From: Paenibacillus sp. JNUCC32
GTDB taxonomy: Bacteria; Bacillota; Bacilli; Paenibacillales; Paenibacillaceae
Direction of reading: 5' to 3'
DNA length: 64,000 bases
Assembly (NCBI RefSeq): GCF_014863545.1
Contig: NZ_CP062260.1
Span: forward strand, 3,658,001 to 3,722,000
This document shows positions 16,733-26,178 of this stretch, in pieces (the first letter of the stretch is position 1; each line of letters starts with the position of its first letter). Both the position numbers and the translations under genes were made by a program. The notes under the pieces were generated by a model, which was not told the origin of the DNA, searched no databases, and saw only the letters and a list, made by a program, of their open reading frames with translations.

Positions 16733-17092
16733 TTATGTATGAGCCGGGGAAATGCCGGTTAATGCGCCTAAGCGGCGGCCGCCCATCAGGTGATAGTGCA
16801 CGTGGAACACCGTTTGTTCCCCATCGCGACCACAGTTGTTGATTAACCGATAACCGCTCTCCGCAATGCCCAGCTTGGCCGCGGCCTCTTTAGCCGCTTT
16901 GTGCATCTCGCCAATCAGCAGCAGGTCCTCATCCCCAATATCGTTCATGGAAGCGATATGCTTCTTCGGAATGATCAAGACATGAACCGGCGCTTCCGGG
17001 TTGATGTTTTGAAATACGAGCACCTTATCATTCTCGAGTATCTTCGTGGAAGGAAGCTCACCTTCTACGATTTTACAAAAAACACAATCCAT
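16733..17092 (-). CDS. hit: HIT family nucleotide hydrolase (HinT-like)
   Basis: A 119-residue histidine-triad protein of the HinT/Hit branch, which hydrolyses nucleoside phosphoramidates or related nucleotides. The triad is complete: His97-x-His99-x-His101 in FHVHYHLMGG. The N-terminal CVFCKIVEGELPS with its CxxC is typical. It has its own promoter (17128–17157) and stands alone between the sbcC terminator and rpsU. Confidence 0.95.
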   Translation of the reverse strand: MDCVFCKIVEGELPSTKILENDKVLVFQNINPEAPVHVLIIPKKHIASMNDIGDEDLLLIGEMHKAAKEAAAKLGIAESGYRLINNCGRDGEQTVFHVHYHLMGGRRLGALTGISPAHT

Positions 17093-17127
17093 TCGCGGTT
17101 ACCCCTTTCATACGTTTACATGCTTTT

Positions 17128-17157
17128 ATCATATAAGAAAACGGGCAGTGCGTCCAA
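17128..17157 (-). promoter_or_regulatory. Sigma-A-type promoter of hit
   Basis: Minus strand TTGGAC (17152–17157), 18-base spacer, TATGAT (17128–17133), about 35 bases before the hit start codon. Confidence 0.65.
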
Positions 17158-17178
17158 TCAATGGAAGATGATCCATAT

Positions 17179-17290
17179 AAAAAAAGAGAAGCACCCCTGG
17201 AACGCAGCTGTCCAGTAAGGAGGCGCTTCATCACGAGAGCAAGGGAAAAGAAAGGAATCTCTCATGATCAAGCGCCAGCCCGGTGCTTCT
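17179..17290 (-). ncRNA. Three-way-junction RNA ending in a terminator, downstream of sbcC
   Basis: The minus strand contains three nested stems. P1 pairs nine bases (17282–17290 with 17187–17195) and is followed by CTTTTTTT. P2 pairs 18 bases (17259–17276 with 17222–17239) with one mismatch and one G·U. P3 is a five-base hairpin (17211–17215 with 17197–17201). It lies 83 bases past the sbcC stop and ends before the hit promoter. At the least it is the sbcC terminator, but a plain terminator needs only one hairpin; a short structured RNA is possible. Confidence 0.65.
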
Positions 17291-17372
17291 TCTATATGTC
17301 GGCTTAACTGTACTATAACAGCCCCTTGTTGCTGTTTCCGTGATTTAAATCACACCGCCTTATGTTTTGCGG

Positions 17373-20300
17373 CTACATGGATTCGATTGCAATCCGGGAT
17401 CCCGCTCCCGCCTGTTCCGCCGGCTGTACCACCAGCTTGCGCGGCAGGCGGGCCCGAAGCTCGGGCACATGGCTGATGATGCCGACGGTTAGCTTATCGG
17501 TATGGAGGCGCTCAAGCGCGGTGATGACCGTCTCCAGCAGCTCCGGATCCAGCGTGCCGAACCCTTCGTCGAGGAAAAAGAATTGCAGCGGATATTGCCC
17601 GCGCAGCTGGATTTGGGCGGAGAGCGCCAAAGCCAAGGCCAATGAGGTCAGGAACGTCTCGCCGCCGGATAAAGTGGATACCGGACGCCGGACGCCGCCG
17701 TTGGCATCGTCCCGAATGACAAAGCCTCCGCCGGAATCCACCTCAAGCGAGTAGCGCTGCTTGGTCAAATAGCGAAGACGCTGGGAAGCCGACTGGCTCA
17801 CCTGCATCAGCTGTTCTTCCGCAATATATTCAACAAACGCGTTGCCGCGCAAGCAGGACTGCAATTTGGACAAGCGTTCGCTCTCTCGCTGGAGGTTTAG
17901 GCGCCGCTCTTCCAATTCCATGAACCGGACGTGACGCTGGTTCAGGTCTTCCAAATCCCGCTCCGCCCGGGCTCTCGCCTGCAGCGCTTCCTCGTCGGTT
18001 GCACGGGCCGCCTGAAGCTCGGCTGTGCACCGTTCCCAGTCCTCTTCTTGGAACGGGCGGGTGCCAAGCTTCAGCTCGACGTCGCGAAGCCTCAGCGTCC
18101 ATTCCCGCTGCCCGTCCCGATGCGCTTTTACGAGCTGGGCACATCGTTCGCTTTCTTCCGGGGTCAAGCAGGCTTCCATGACGGCATGCTCCGTAGCGAA
18201 CGGAGAGGCGGCCAGCTGGTTCTCCCAGGCAAGCTTGGCAGCCACGTGCTGCTCCTGCGCGGCTCTTTCCGCCTGTTCCGCAAGCGCCGCTTCCTTGGCT
18301 GCATGCCGAGCCGCCTCCTCTGCCTTCCTGCATTCGCTCCTGGCTTGTTCCGCAGACTCCTTCAGCAGCTTCATCCTGGTCCTGCACTCGCCCAGCATTT
18401 CCTCGGCCGACCGGTCTCCGATCCATGCCTGAAGCCGCTCTTCTTTATCCTTCAGGCCATCCGCCTTTCCTTCCCGCTGCGCATCCCATTGAATCTGCAG
18501 CTTTTCGAGCTCAAGCAGCTGCTGCTCCAAGCGGAGGACGGCCTCCTTTTTCTCTTCGATGAATGGAACGCTGCGCTCGAGCCCTTCCTTAATCGATTCG
18601 GATTCCGCGTCCTTCTCCTGCATGAGCTGAAAACGGGCAGCTGCCTCTTCCAAAGGAAATTCCGGCTTGCTTTCCTGCCAGGAAGCCAAAATGTCCGCAG
18701 CTTCGGTTTCCAACCCGGCTAACTGATCCCGCATCTGGTGCTCTGCCGCTTGTCCATTCTCCAGCGCGGCGCTCTGTTTCATCAGCTCCTGCCGACATGC
18801 CAGGAGACTCTGCTGCACCTTGGAAACTTCCGTTCGGCATTGTCCGATGGCAGCAGCTTGAGCATCAGCCGCTTCTATGAGCCAGGCTGTATCCGAAGCA
18901 AGCTTTTCCGCGTCGTACGACCCTTCAGCGACAGGCATGGCGGATACCGCGGCTTCCATCGATCCGCTCTGCCTGAAGGAAATCGCGTCAATCAATTCGC
19001 CGTCTGCGAAAGTGCCGATCTGCGAACGCGATTGACTCGCCAGCGACTCCGCTTCGTTATGCTGCCCCCGCAGGGTCAGTCTGGCTTCCTGGATTTGATG
19101 CGTGATCCGCGTCAGCCGGTCCATGCCCTCATCCAAAGTCTCTTCAGGCTGTCCTGCCGAAACGGCCGGTTGCGGATGATGCTGACTTCCGCACACGGGA
19201 CAAGGCTCGCCTGCCCGGAGCTCGGCGGCCAGCGAAAGGGACAGCGCATGAAGCTGTCTGTCCCGAAGCGATCGGCTCATCGCCTGGCTTACCTCGACTG
19301 CGGCGGCGGCGATCCGATCGGCAATTGCCGATGCTTCGGCTGCGTCACGCTGCAAGCTGTCAGCCTGCATGGAGAGCTGTATGTAGTCGCGCTGCAGCTC
19401 CTGCTCCTGCTTCTGCATGGTACCCAATCTGGCCTCGAGCTCCTTCAGCTTGCCCTCCTGCGATTTCAGTTCGAGCTCGGACTTGTGCTTTTGCCTTCGG
19501 ACAGCCTCAAGCGCTTGAACCTTCTGCATCGCCAAATGAAGCGCCTGGCGCTCCCCTGAGCGGGTCTCCAGCCCTTTCAGCTTGCCCTGCAGCTCCTCCT
19601 GCCGCCTGCGGCCTCGTTCGAGCAGCTCCTGCTCCTTATGCAGCAGTGCCGTTACCCCTTCGCGCTCTTGGCGCGCTTTCGTTCGCTGCGCATCCAGCTT
19701 GGCCAGTTCTTCCCGTAATGCATCGCGTTCCCGCTGCAATATAACGGCCTGCTCCAGCTGCTGCTCCCGAAGCACCAGCTTCGGTTCCTCGGCCCGAAGC
19801 GCATCCTGGGCGGCTTCATCCGCCTTCACCGCCTGCTCGGCCGCCTGCTGGGCGGACGCGGCTTGCGCCAGGAGCCCTTCGGCAATCCGCCGCCGCTGAT
19901 CCCATGCCTTGCCGGATTCGCGCCATGCCTCGAGCGCGGGGAGAACGGCGGCCGCAGCCCCTGTCAGCTCAAGGCGGCGTTCCAACCGCTGCATCTCTTC
20001 CTCATGCTGGGCAAGCTCGTCCAGCTTCCCCTGCAGCCGCCGCTTTTCCATATCCAGCTCGCGAATTTTTCCCATAGCTTCATGGGCTTCCATGGCGGCT
20101 TGGAGTTGATTGCGGGATAACGCCGCGTGTTTCTTGGCATGTTCCAGCACCGCAGTCGCTTCCGCCAAAGCTTCCTTGCCTGCACTTCCAAGACCCTGCT
20201 GTTCCGCTTCGACCGATTTCAGAGAACCCTCCGTATCCTTAACACGGCGGCTGAGCTTGATCGCAAGCTGATCCCCGTACCGTTCCAAATGGAACAGCCG

Positions 20301-20816
20301 CTGCAGCATCTGCCGGCGTTCGCTCCCCTTCAGGGAAAGGAATTCGGCGAACTTTCCCTGTGGAAGCACGACCGCCCGGGTAAAATCGTCCATTTTGAGC
20401 CCGATTTTCTCTTCGACGCAGCGGGTGACCTCGGCCAATTTATCCGCCACCACCTGATCCCCTTCGGGGGTAACGCGAATGAAACGGCTCACCGTATTGC
20501 TGATGGAAAGCTCGTTTACCCGTTTGAACCTGCGCTCTACCCGGTATCGCTCCAGCCCGGCCGCGGAAGACAACTCAAACGTAAAGGAGACGGACAGACC
20601 GTCCTCCGAGTGGTTCATGATGCCCTGGGTTCCGTTAACCGCGCGCTCCACTTTTCCGTACATGGCTAAGGTAATCGCATCCAGCAGCGTGGATTTCCCG
20701 CTGCCCGTCGGTCCGAAAATACCGAAGAGCCCGGTTTCGCACAACGTTTCAAAATCAATCTCCTGCGTGCTTCGATAGCTCTGCAGTCCGGATAACTTCA
20801 ACAAAATCGGCTTCAT
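17373..20816 (-). CDS. sbcC: Nuclease SbcCD, ATPase subunit C
   Basis: The 1147-residue SMC-like ATPase of the SbcCD (Mre11–Rad50 type) complex, which opens hairpins and trims DNA ends in repair. Walker A GPTGSGKST is at 35–43; long coiled-coil arms flank a zinc hook CPVC near the middle (about 550); the ABC signature LSGGET and Walker B FFLDEGFGTLD are near the C-terminus. The start ATG is one base after the sbcD stop. Its 3' end leads into the structured terminator at 17179–17290. Confidence 0.97.
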   Translation of the reverse strand: MKPILLKLSGLQSYRSTQEIDFETLCETGLFGIFGPTGSGKSTLLDAITLAMYGKVERAVNGTQGIMNHSEDGLSVSFTFELSSAAGLERYRVERRFKRVNELSISNTVSRFIRVTPEGDQVVADKLAEVTRCVEEKIGLKMDDFTRAVVLPQGKFAEFLSLKGSERRQMLQRLFHLERYGDQLAIKLSRRVKDTEGSLKSVEAEQQGLGSAGKEALAEATAVLEHAKKHAALSRNQLQAAMEAHEAMGKIRELDMEKRRLQGKLDELAQHEEEMQRLERRLELTGAAAAVLPALEAWRESGKAWDQRRRIAEGLLAQAASAQQAAEQAVKADEAAQDALRAEEPKLVLREQQLEQAVILQRERDALREELAKLDAQRTKARQEREGVTALLHKEQELLERGRRRQEELQGKLKGLETRSGERQALHLAMQKVQALEAVRRQKHKSELELKSQEGKLKELEARLGTMQKQEQELQRDYIQLSMQADSLQRDAAEASAIADRIAAAAVEVSQAMSRSLRDRQLHALSLSLAAELRAGEPCPVCGSQHHPQPAVSAGQPEETLDEGMDRLTRITHQIQEARLTLRGQHNEAESLASQSRSQIGTFADGELIDAISFRQSGSMEAAVSAMPVAEGSYDAEKLASDTAWLIEAADAQAAAIGQCRTEVSKVQQSLLACRQELMKQSAALENGQAAEHQMRDQLAGLETEAADILASWQESKPEFPLEEAAARFQLMQEKDAESESIKEGLERSVPFIEEKKEAVLRLEQQLLELEKLQIQWDAQREGKADGLKDKEERLQAWIGDRSAEEMLGECRTRMKLLKESAEQARSECRKAEEAARHAAKEAALAEQAERAAQEQHVAAKLAWENQLAASPFATEHAVMEACLTPEESERCAQLVKAHRDGQREWTLRLRDVELKLGTRPFQEEDWERCTAELQAARATDEEALQARARAERDLEDLNQRHVRFMELEERRLNLQRESERLSKLQSCLRGNAFVEYIAEEQLMQVSQSASQRLRYLTKQRYSLEVDSGGGFVIRDDANGGVRRPVSTLSGGETFLTSLALALALSAQIQLRGQYPLQFFFLDEGFGTLDPELLETVITALERLHTDKLTVGIISHVPELRARLPRKLVVQPAEQAGAGSRIAIESM

Positions 20817-20817
20817 T

Positions 20818-22002
20818 CTAAGACTTCACCTCCGTGCCGTCAGACTCAGACTCCTCTTCCTCAACCAGCTCCAGAAACAAATCGACCAGGTGATCCTCAG
20901 GCTCAGCTCCCCCGGTTTGCCGTTGGTAGAACTTTCGGAACAGGTCCGGCAGCGGCAGCCTTGAGCGCTCGCTCTCCAGCTCCAACGCTTCCATCTCCGG
21001 GTATACCGGACGAATGTGGACGATGCCGTCCCTGCTCTTGCGCAGCCTCTGAATATCGGCAAGCCCCATGGCCTCCGTTAAGGATACCTCCAGATCAATG
21101 AAAGCCTGGGGATCGCGCCCCTCATCCAGCCAGCGGTAGACTTCATCCAAGCCGCCTTTGGCCTTCCATCGGACGAGCGGGCGGCCGCTGCTGAGAAACA
21201 GCTCCTCAATCATGGGAGCCCCTCCCGGCGATACGTCAACCATGGTCACCGATTTCGCCTGTCCCGCTTCCGAGAAGCTGTAGGCCAGCGGGGATCCGCT
21301 GTAGCGGATCATCCCCTCCCCTTTCACAGCCTGGGAACGATGCAGGTGACCCAGCGCCGTATAGGCAGCGCCGACAGCGAGTGCCGACGGATCAACCGTG
21401 TACGCTCCCCCCACTTGAATCGGACGCTCGGAATCGCTCTCGACGCCGCCAAGGACATAGATATGGCTCATCGCCAGATTGATCGTCTGCGGAGAAAATT
21501 CCCTTGCCATCATCCTCATCAGTTTTCCGACTCTCTCGCTGTAGGCGCGGCGAAGCTGATCCTCATCCCCGTCGACCGATAACAGCTCGTTGAGCCTGGC
21601 CTCTGAGGGGTAGGGCAGAGCTGCGATCTTGGCCGTTTCTCCGGTACGGGCTGCGGCAACCGTTACCGCATCGGCGATAGGTGTCCCTATCAGCGTGATG
21701 CCTCTGGCTGCAACAAGCGGCGTAACCGATGCAACCCGTTCCGGCTGATCATGGTTGCCTGCAATGACCACCATGGGGCGGCCTCCCTCCGTAAGTCTGG
21801 CGGCCGCTTCGTAGAACAACTGCTCGGCTGACGCAGGCGGATTGACGGAATCATAAACATCCCCCGCCATGAGGATCAGGTCCGCCTGCTGATCGTCCGC
21901 CAGCTCAACCAGCTCATCCAGAAAGCGCTCCTGCTCGGCCAGCCGGCTTCGGCCTTCGAGCGTGCGCCCCAGATGCCAGTCCCCGGTATGCAAAATACGC
22001 AT
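20818..22002 (-). CDS. sbcD: Nuclease SbcCD, exonuclease subunit D
   Basis: The 394-residue Mn-dependent nuclease subunit (Mre11 type). Metallophosphoesterase motifs are clear: GDWHLG (about 7–12), GDVYD (about 49–53), GNHDQP (about 84–89) and the later GHLHRSQ. The longer frame opens at 22026, but GGAG lies before ATG 22002 and the family starts MRILHTGDWHLG. It follows addA by 54 bases and abuts sbcC, forming addB–addA–sbcD–sbcC. Confidence 0.97.
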   Translation of the reverse strand: MRILHTGDWHLGRTLEGRSRLAEQERFLDELVELADDQQADLILMAGDVYDSVNPPASAEQLFYEAAARLTEGGRPMVVIAGNHDQPERVASVTPLVAARGITLIGTPIADAVTVAAARTGETAKIAALPYPSEARLNELLSVDGDEDQLRRAYSERVGKLMRMMAREFSPQTINLAMSHIYVLGGVESDSERPIQVGGAYTVDPSALAVGAAYTALGHLHRSQAVKGEGMIRYSGSPLAYSFSEAGQAKSVTMVDVSPGGAPMIEELFLSSGRPLVRWKAKGGLDEVYRWLDEGRDPQAFIDLEVSLTEAMGLADIQRLRKSRDGIVHIRPVYPEMEALELESERSRLPLPDLFRKFYQRQTGGAEPEDHLVDLFLELVEEEESESDGTEVKS

Positions 22003-22056
22003 CGATAATCTCCTCTCCCGCTTCAAACGTCTAACAAAACATAACTTACCGAAAGG

Positions 22057-25000
22057 TTATACCTGTACGGCATGTCCCCCATCAAAAAAGTATAGCCATT
22101 TCTCATGCACAGGCTCGCCTAAAATATCCTCCAAAGCCTTTGCATACAGGTCCAGCTGAAAACGATACTGGTCAGCCAAGGCCGCCAGGCCGCCGCGATG
22201 CTCCAGCACCCGGTCGGTCTTATAATCAAGCAGCACAAGATGGCCGTTATGCCTGAACATGCAGTCCACAACCCCTTGGATCAGCACCGTTTCGTCCCGA
22301 AGCAGCTCCATCGCGGGCAAGCCTTGGGCCGTGTGTTTCGAAATCGGGTCCAGAAAAGCCAGCCCCTGATAAGCTTCTGCCGCTGGGAGCGCATAGGAAA
22401 ACGGCATCTCGCGCCAGACATCCTCTGCTGACAGCACCCGTTTTCCAAGGTCGCAATCAAAAAGGTGTCTAATCTCGGCTGCTTCCACCGCGGAAGCCTG
22501 CTCACCGGTGATGATCTCCTTTTCCACCAGGTAACGGATGGTTTCTTCGATCTCCGCTGTCGGTTCTGCAGCGTCTTCCAGCCGTTGAAGCGGCAGATGT
22601 TGCATGATGGTATGATAGACGGTTCCCCGCTCGGCGGGCGTCAGCTTCGTGGACTCCATAAATTTCGGCCGCCGCAGGCTCAGCGTGAAGGAAGTGCTTG
22701 CGTCTATACGTTCCCTGCTCTGACGTTTCACGGCCCGTTCCTCCAGCAAATCCAAGGAGGGGCTGTCCTGCAGGGCGAGCAGCTTTTTCATCTCCGTTAC
22801 GGACGTTTTGGCCGATATTTGACTGACCGCTTCATAACGATAATTCCACGACAACCGCTGATCGATGGAAGCCCGCTGAACATCCGTCCCCTCCTCTTCC
22901 GCTTCGGCAATCGCAGATTCCGGGACAGGCTCGAGCCTGCGTAGGGCATTCAGCTTCGTCATCCGATTTTCGCTGTCCGCCTGAACGTCATCGCTCATGC
23001 CGGTCATGCCCTGCGCCAGGGATTCCGGCGTTTCAATCGAGAATATCCATTGCGATCGGTCTGCCGCTAACGCGCGCGAGCTCGTCTCTTCCGGCAATCC
23101 CGCCTGTCCGCGGAGCGGACCCGCAGACGGATGCCGTATCACGGCCGGACCGATCCAATCCAGGTAGCTCCGTCCCCGGGCAAGGACGTAATCCGGCAGA
23201 AGCTGCTCCGGGTTAAAATCGGCCTGTGCCCAAGCGGACACCTTTTTCGGCAAATCCTTCACCGTGCCGACCAGGATCATCTTCTCTTTCGGCCTTGTAA
23301 GCGCAACGTAGAGCACCCGCATCTCCTCGGCCAGCAGCTCCAGCTGCGATCTGCGCCGAATCGCCAGGTTTGGCAGCGTCGGGTAGCTTACGCGCATGCC
23401 TTCATCCACGAACTTCGGTCCGAAGCCAAGCTCTTTATGCATCAGGAAGGGGGCGTTCAAATCCTGCTGGTTGAAATTTTTGGACAATCCCGCCACGAAC
23501 ACGACCGGAAACTCCAGGCCCTTGCTCTTGTGAATGGTCATCAGGCGCACCGCGTTGCCCTGGCTTTCCGTGCCTCCGGCCGTGCCAAGATCCCCGCCGC
23601 GCTCGCGGAGACGCGAGATAAAGGTCAGAAAACGGAAGAGCCCCCTGGAGGCTGTGTCCTGTTCATACTGCACGGCCCGGTCATATAGGGCGGTCAGATT
23701 GCCCTGACGCTGCTTGCCGCCGGGCAAGCCGCCAACCCAATCCAAATATCCGGTTTCGCTGTAAATCCCCCAGATCAGATCGCTCAGGCTTCCCTGACGC
23801 GCTTCCTGCCGCCAGCGCTGCAGCCGATCCATAAACAATCCAAGTTTGGCGCCAAGCTCCGCCGATATTTCGATAGCATGGCCCTCCGCCGTTAGCGGGA
23901 CATCCGAAAGATGGCTGCCTGCTACGAGCTCATGACCGGCGGCGGCTTCGGCCAGGCCTTCCAGTCCTGCGCCCGGCGTCCATTTTCCGTCGACGAAGCC
24001 CATAGGGCGTGCCGGATCCATGACCGGCGGCGCGACGCTTAACGAGACCGCCGCCTTCAGTGCATCGTAATAAGACCCTTTCGCGCACAGGCGAACCTGT
24101 GCCATCTCTTCCTCGGATAATCCAAGAATGGGCGAGCGCAATACCGAAGCCAAAGGAATGTCCTGCCCCGGATTATCGATCACCTGCAGCAGCGATAAGA
24201 TGATCTCCACTTCCGTAGCCTGAAAGTATCCCTTGTTCTGCTCGCCGAATGCCGGTATTCCCTCCTGCCTTAACTCCTCAATAATTAACGGTGCCCAAAC
24301 CATGGCGGAGCGCAGCAAAATGACCATGTCCCCATACCCGGCGGGCCGCATCGTTTTCAACCCTTTATCGTAAACCATGAGCGGTTTTCCGCTTTCGCCT
24401 GTCATTTCGCGGATTTTGCGGGCGATGGCGCGGGCTTCCAGCTGGGCGGTTTCCATTTCGAGCGCCTCAGCCTCAAGCTGAATCCCGTCCTCTTCGGAAG
24501 CCGATTCATCGGACTGCTCCTCCGGACCTTTTCCGGCACGGTCGATCAGCAGCATTTCGGGCATGTAGGGATTCGCGCCTCCGTTCGTTTCCTGTTCCGG
24601 AAAGGAAGCTCCGCATACAAGCTCGGCCCTTTCATCATAGGCAATCTCGGCTACCGATTCGTTCATGATCTGCCGGAACAGCAAATTGACGGCGTCCACC
24701 ACTTCCATCCGGCTGCGGAAATTACGGGCCAGATCAATACGGATGCCCGTTTGGGACGTGCCTGTCTCGGAAGAAAACGTCTTGTACTTATCGAGAAACA
24801 GTCCCGGTTCCGCCAGACGGAACCGATAAATACTCTGCTTCACGTCGCCGACCATAAACCGGTTGCCCGGCATCTCCCGGGAAATCAATCGTACGATGTC
24901 TTCCTGCACGCTGTTCGTATCTTGATATTCGTCCAGCAGCACTTCATCAAACTGCTCGCGGTATTCCATCGCCGCATCGGAAGGCATCATATGTCCCGGC

Positions 25001-26178
25001 ACGGAATCGGGATGGCGAAGTATATGGAGGCAGTAATGCTCAAGGTCGTTAAAGTCGACCATGCCTTTGGCCGCCTTGGCCTCCCGGTATCGCTCGCCAA
25101 ACGCGATCACCGTCTCGGCCAGCTCCATCATCAGCGGCGCTGCCGTGTGAAGCTCCCGCAAAAACTCCGATGCCGGACGGCCGAACAATGCATTTTTCAG
25201 CTCATTTACGATTTTCTTCACGTTGTCGCGCAGTTCCTTGACCTGCTCCTGCAGCTCCGGCAGCACCTCATCCTTACGAACGGATTTGAGCTTGCCGAAA
25301 GACGCCTCGCGGAAAATGCCGTACAACGATTCCCACGGCGAAGTATCGATGGCCTCCAGCAGGGAAGCCACCAGTCGCAAGTCCTCATCGAGATTGTCCG
25401 CATACGGTGTTGGCCCTCCCGGCTGCATGGCAATGGCCTTGGCTTGCTGCAGCAGCCCTGCCGCTCCGTTCAGAGCCAGGCGTGCATCCGCCAAGATGCT
25501 CTGGACCCATGGCGTGTTACCAAGGGCTTCCGTATCGGCCACCTGAAAGCCGGCGGCTGTCTCCCTAAGCCAGTGTGACGGCCATGAATGGCTGCGGGAG
25601 AAATCGTATAGACGCTGCACGAGACGGTACAGCGCATCGTCCGTTCGCTCGCCGCTGAACCAGTCCGCCAAGCGCAGAAACCGGCTTTCCCGGTCCCCCT
25701 CCGCCTCTCCGTATTTCTCTTCGAACAGCTCCTCCAGCATATCCTGCCGCATTAAATCCGCCTCATGTTCGTTCAGGATGCGGAATCCCGGATCCAGCGG
25801 TATTAACTGATAATATCGCCGAATGACTTCCATGCAGAAGGAGTGCAGCGTTGTAATCGACGCTCTGCCAAGCAAAGCGAGCTGACGCCGGATATGCTCA
25901 TTGTCCGGATCCCGGTCCAGCTCACGGTCCAGCGCTTCCCGGATCCGTCCCCGCATTTCGGCAGCGGCGGCTTTCGTAAAGGTAGCCACAAGCAGCCGAT
26001 CTACGCTGAACCCTGCGGCATCGTCCAGGATTTTGCGAATGATCCGTTCAACCAGCACGGCGGTTTTCCCTGAACCTGCCGCAGCTGCAACCAGCATATC
26101 GTCGCCCGACAGCGCAATGGCTTTCCACTGGTCGTCGCTCCACATGCTTCCCTCGGGTTTTGCTATCATCTCTCTCAC
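22057..26178 (-). CDS. addA: ATP-dependent helicase/nuclease subunit A
   Basis: AddA, the 3'-5' helicase and 3'-strand nuclease subunit of the AddAB complex that processes double-strand breaks up to Chi. Walker A AAGSGKT is at about 33–39; UvrD-family motifs LLDEYQDTN, VGDVKQSIYRFR, MTIHKSKGLEFPVVF and YVALTRPKEKM follow; the C-terminal RecB-type nuclease shows VVDCMFRHNGHLVLLDYKTD split around residues 1305–1325. I start at GTG 26178, which overlaps the addB TGA as GTGA and has GGAGG before it; length is then 1373, longer than B. subtilis AddA (1232). Confidence 0.96.
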   Translation of the reverse strand: MREMIAKPEGSMWSDDQWKAIALSGDDMLVAAAAGSGKTAVLVERIIRKILDDAAGFSVDRLLVATFTKAAAAEMRGRIREALDRELDRDPDNEHIRRQLALLGRASITTLHSFCMEVIRRYYQLIPLDPGFRILNEHEADLMRQDMLEELFEEKYGEAEGDRESRFLRLADWFSGERTDDALYRLVQRLYDFSRSHSWPSHWLRETAAGFQVADTEALGNTPWVQSILADARLALNGAAGLLQQAKAIAMQPGGPTPYADNLDEDLRLVASLLEAIDTSPWESLYGIFREASFGKLKSVRKDEVLPELQEQVKELRDNVKKIVNELKNALFGRPASEFLRELHTAAPLMMELAETVIAFGERYREAKAAKGMVDFNDLEHYCLHILRHPDSVPGHMMPSDAAMEYREQFDEVLLDEYQDTNSVQEDIVRLISREMPGNRFMVGDVKQSIYRFRLAEPGLFLDKYKTFSSETGTSQTGIRIDLARNFRSRMEVVDAVNLLFRQIMNESVAEIAYDERAELVCGASFPEQETNGGANPYMPEMLLIDRAGKGPEEQSDESASEEDGIQLEAEALEMETAQLEARAIARKIREMTGESGKPLMVYDKGLKTMRPAGYGDMVILLRSAMVWAPLIIEELRQEGIPAFGEQNKGYFQATEVEIILSLLQVIDNPGQDIPLASVLRSPILGLSEEEMAQVRLCAKGSYYDALKAAVSLSVAPPVMDPARPMGFVDGKWTPGAGLEGLAEAAAGHELVAGSHLSDVPLTAEGHAIEISAELGAKLGLFMDRLQRWRQEARQGSLSDLIWGIYSETGYLDWVGGLPGGKQRQGNLTALYDRAVQYEQDTASRGLFRFLTFISRLRERGGDLGTAGGTESQGNAVRLMTIHKSKGLEFPVVFVAGLSKNFNQQDLNAPFLMHKELGFGPKFVDEGMRVSYPTLPNLAIRRRSQLELLAEEMRVLYVALTRPKEKMILVGTVKDLPKKVSAWAQADFNPEQLLPDYVLARGRSYLDWIGPAVIRHPSAGPLRGQAGLPEETSSRALAADRSQWIFSIETPESLAQGMTGMSDDVQADSENRMTKLNALRRLEPVPESAIAEAEEEGTDVQRASIDQRLSWNYRYEAVSQISAKTSVTEMKKLLALQDSPSLDLLEERAVKRQSRERIDASTSFTLSLRRPKFMESTKLTPAERGTVYHTIMQHLPLQRLEDAAEPTAEIEETIRYLVEKEIITGEQASAVEAAEIRHLFDCDLGKRVLSAEDVWREMPFSYALPAAEAYQGLAFLDPISKHTAQGLPAMELLRDETVLIQGVVDCMFRHNGHLVLLDYKTDRVLEHRGGLAALADQYRFQLDLYAKALEDILGEPVHEKWLYFFDGGHAVQV

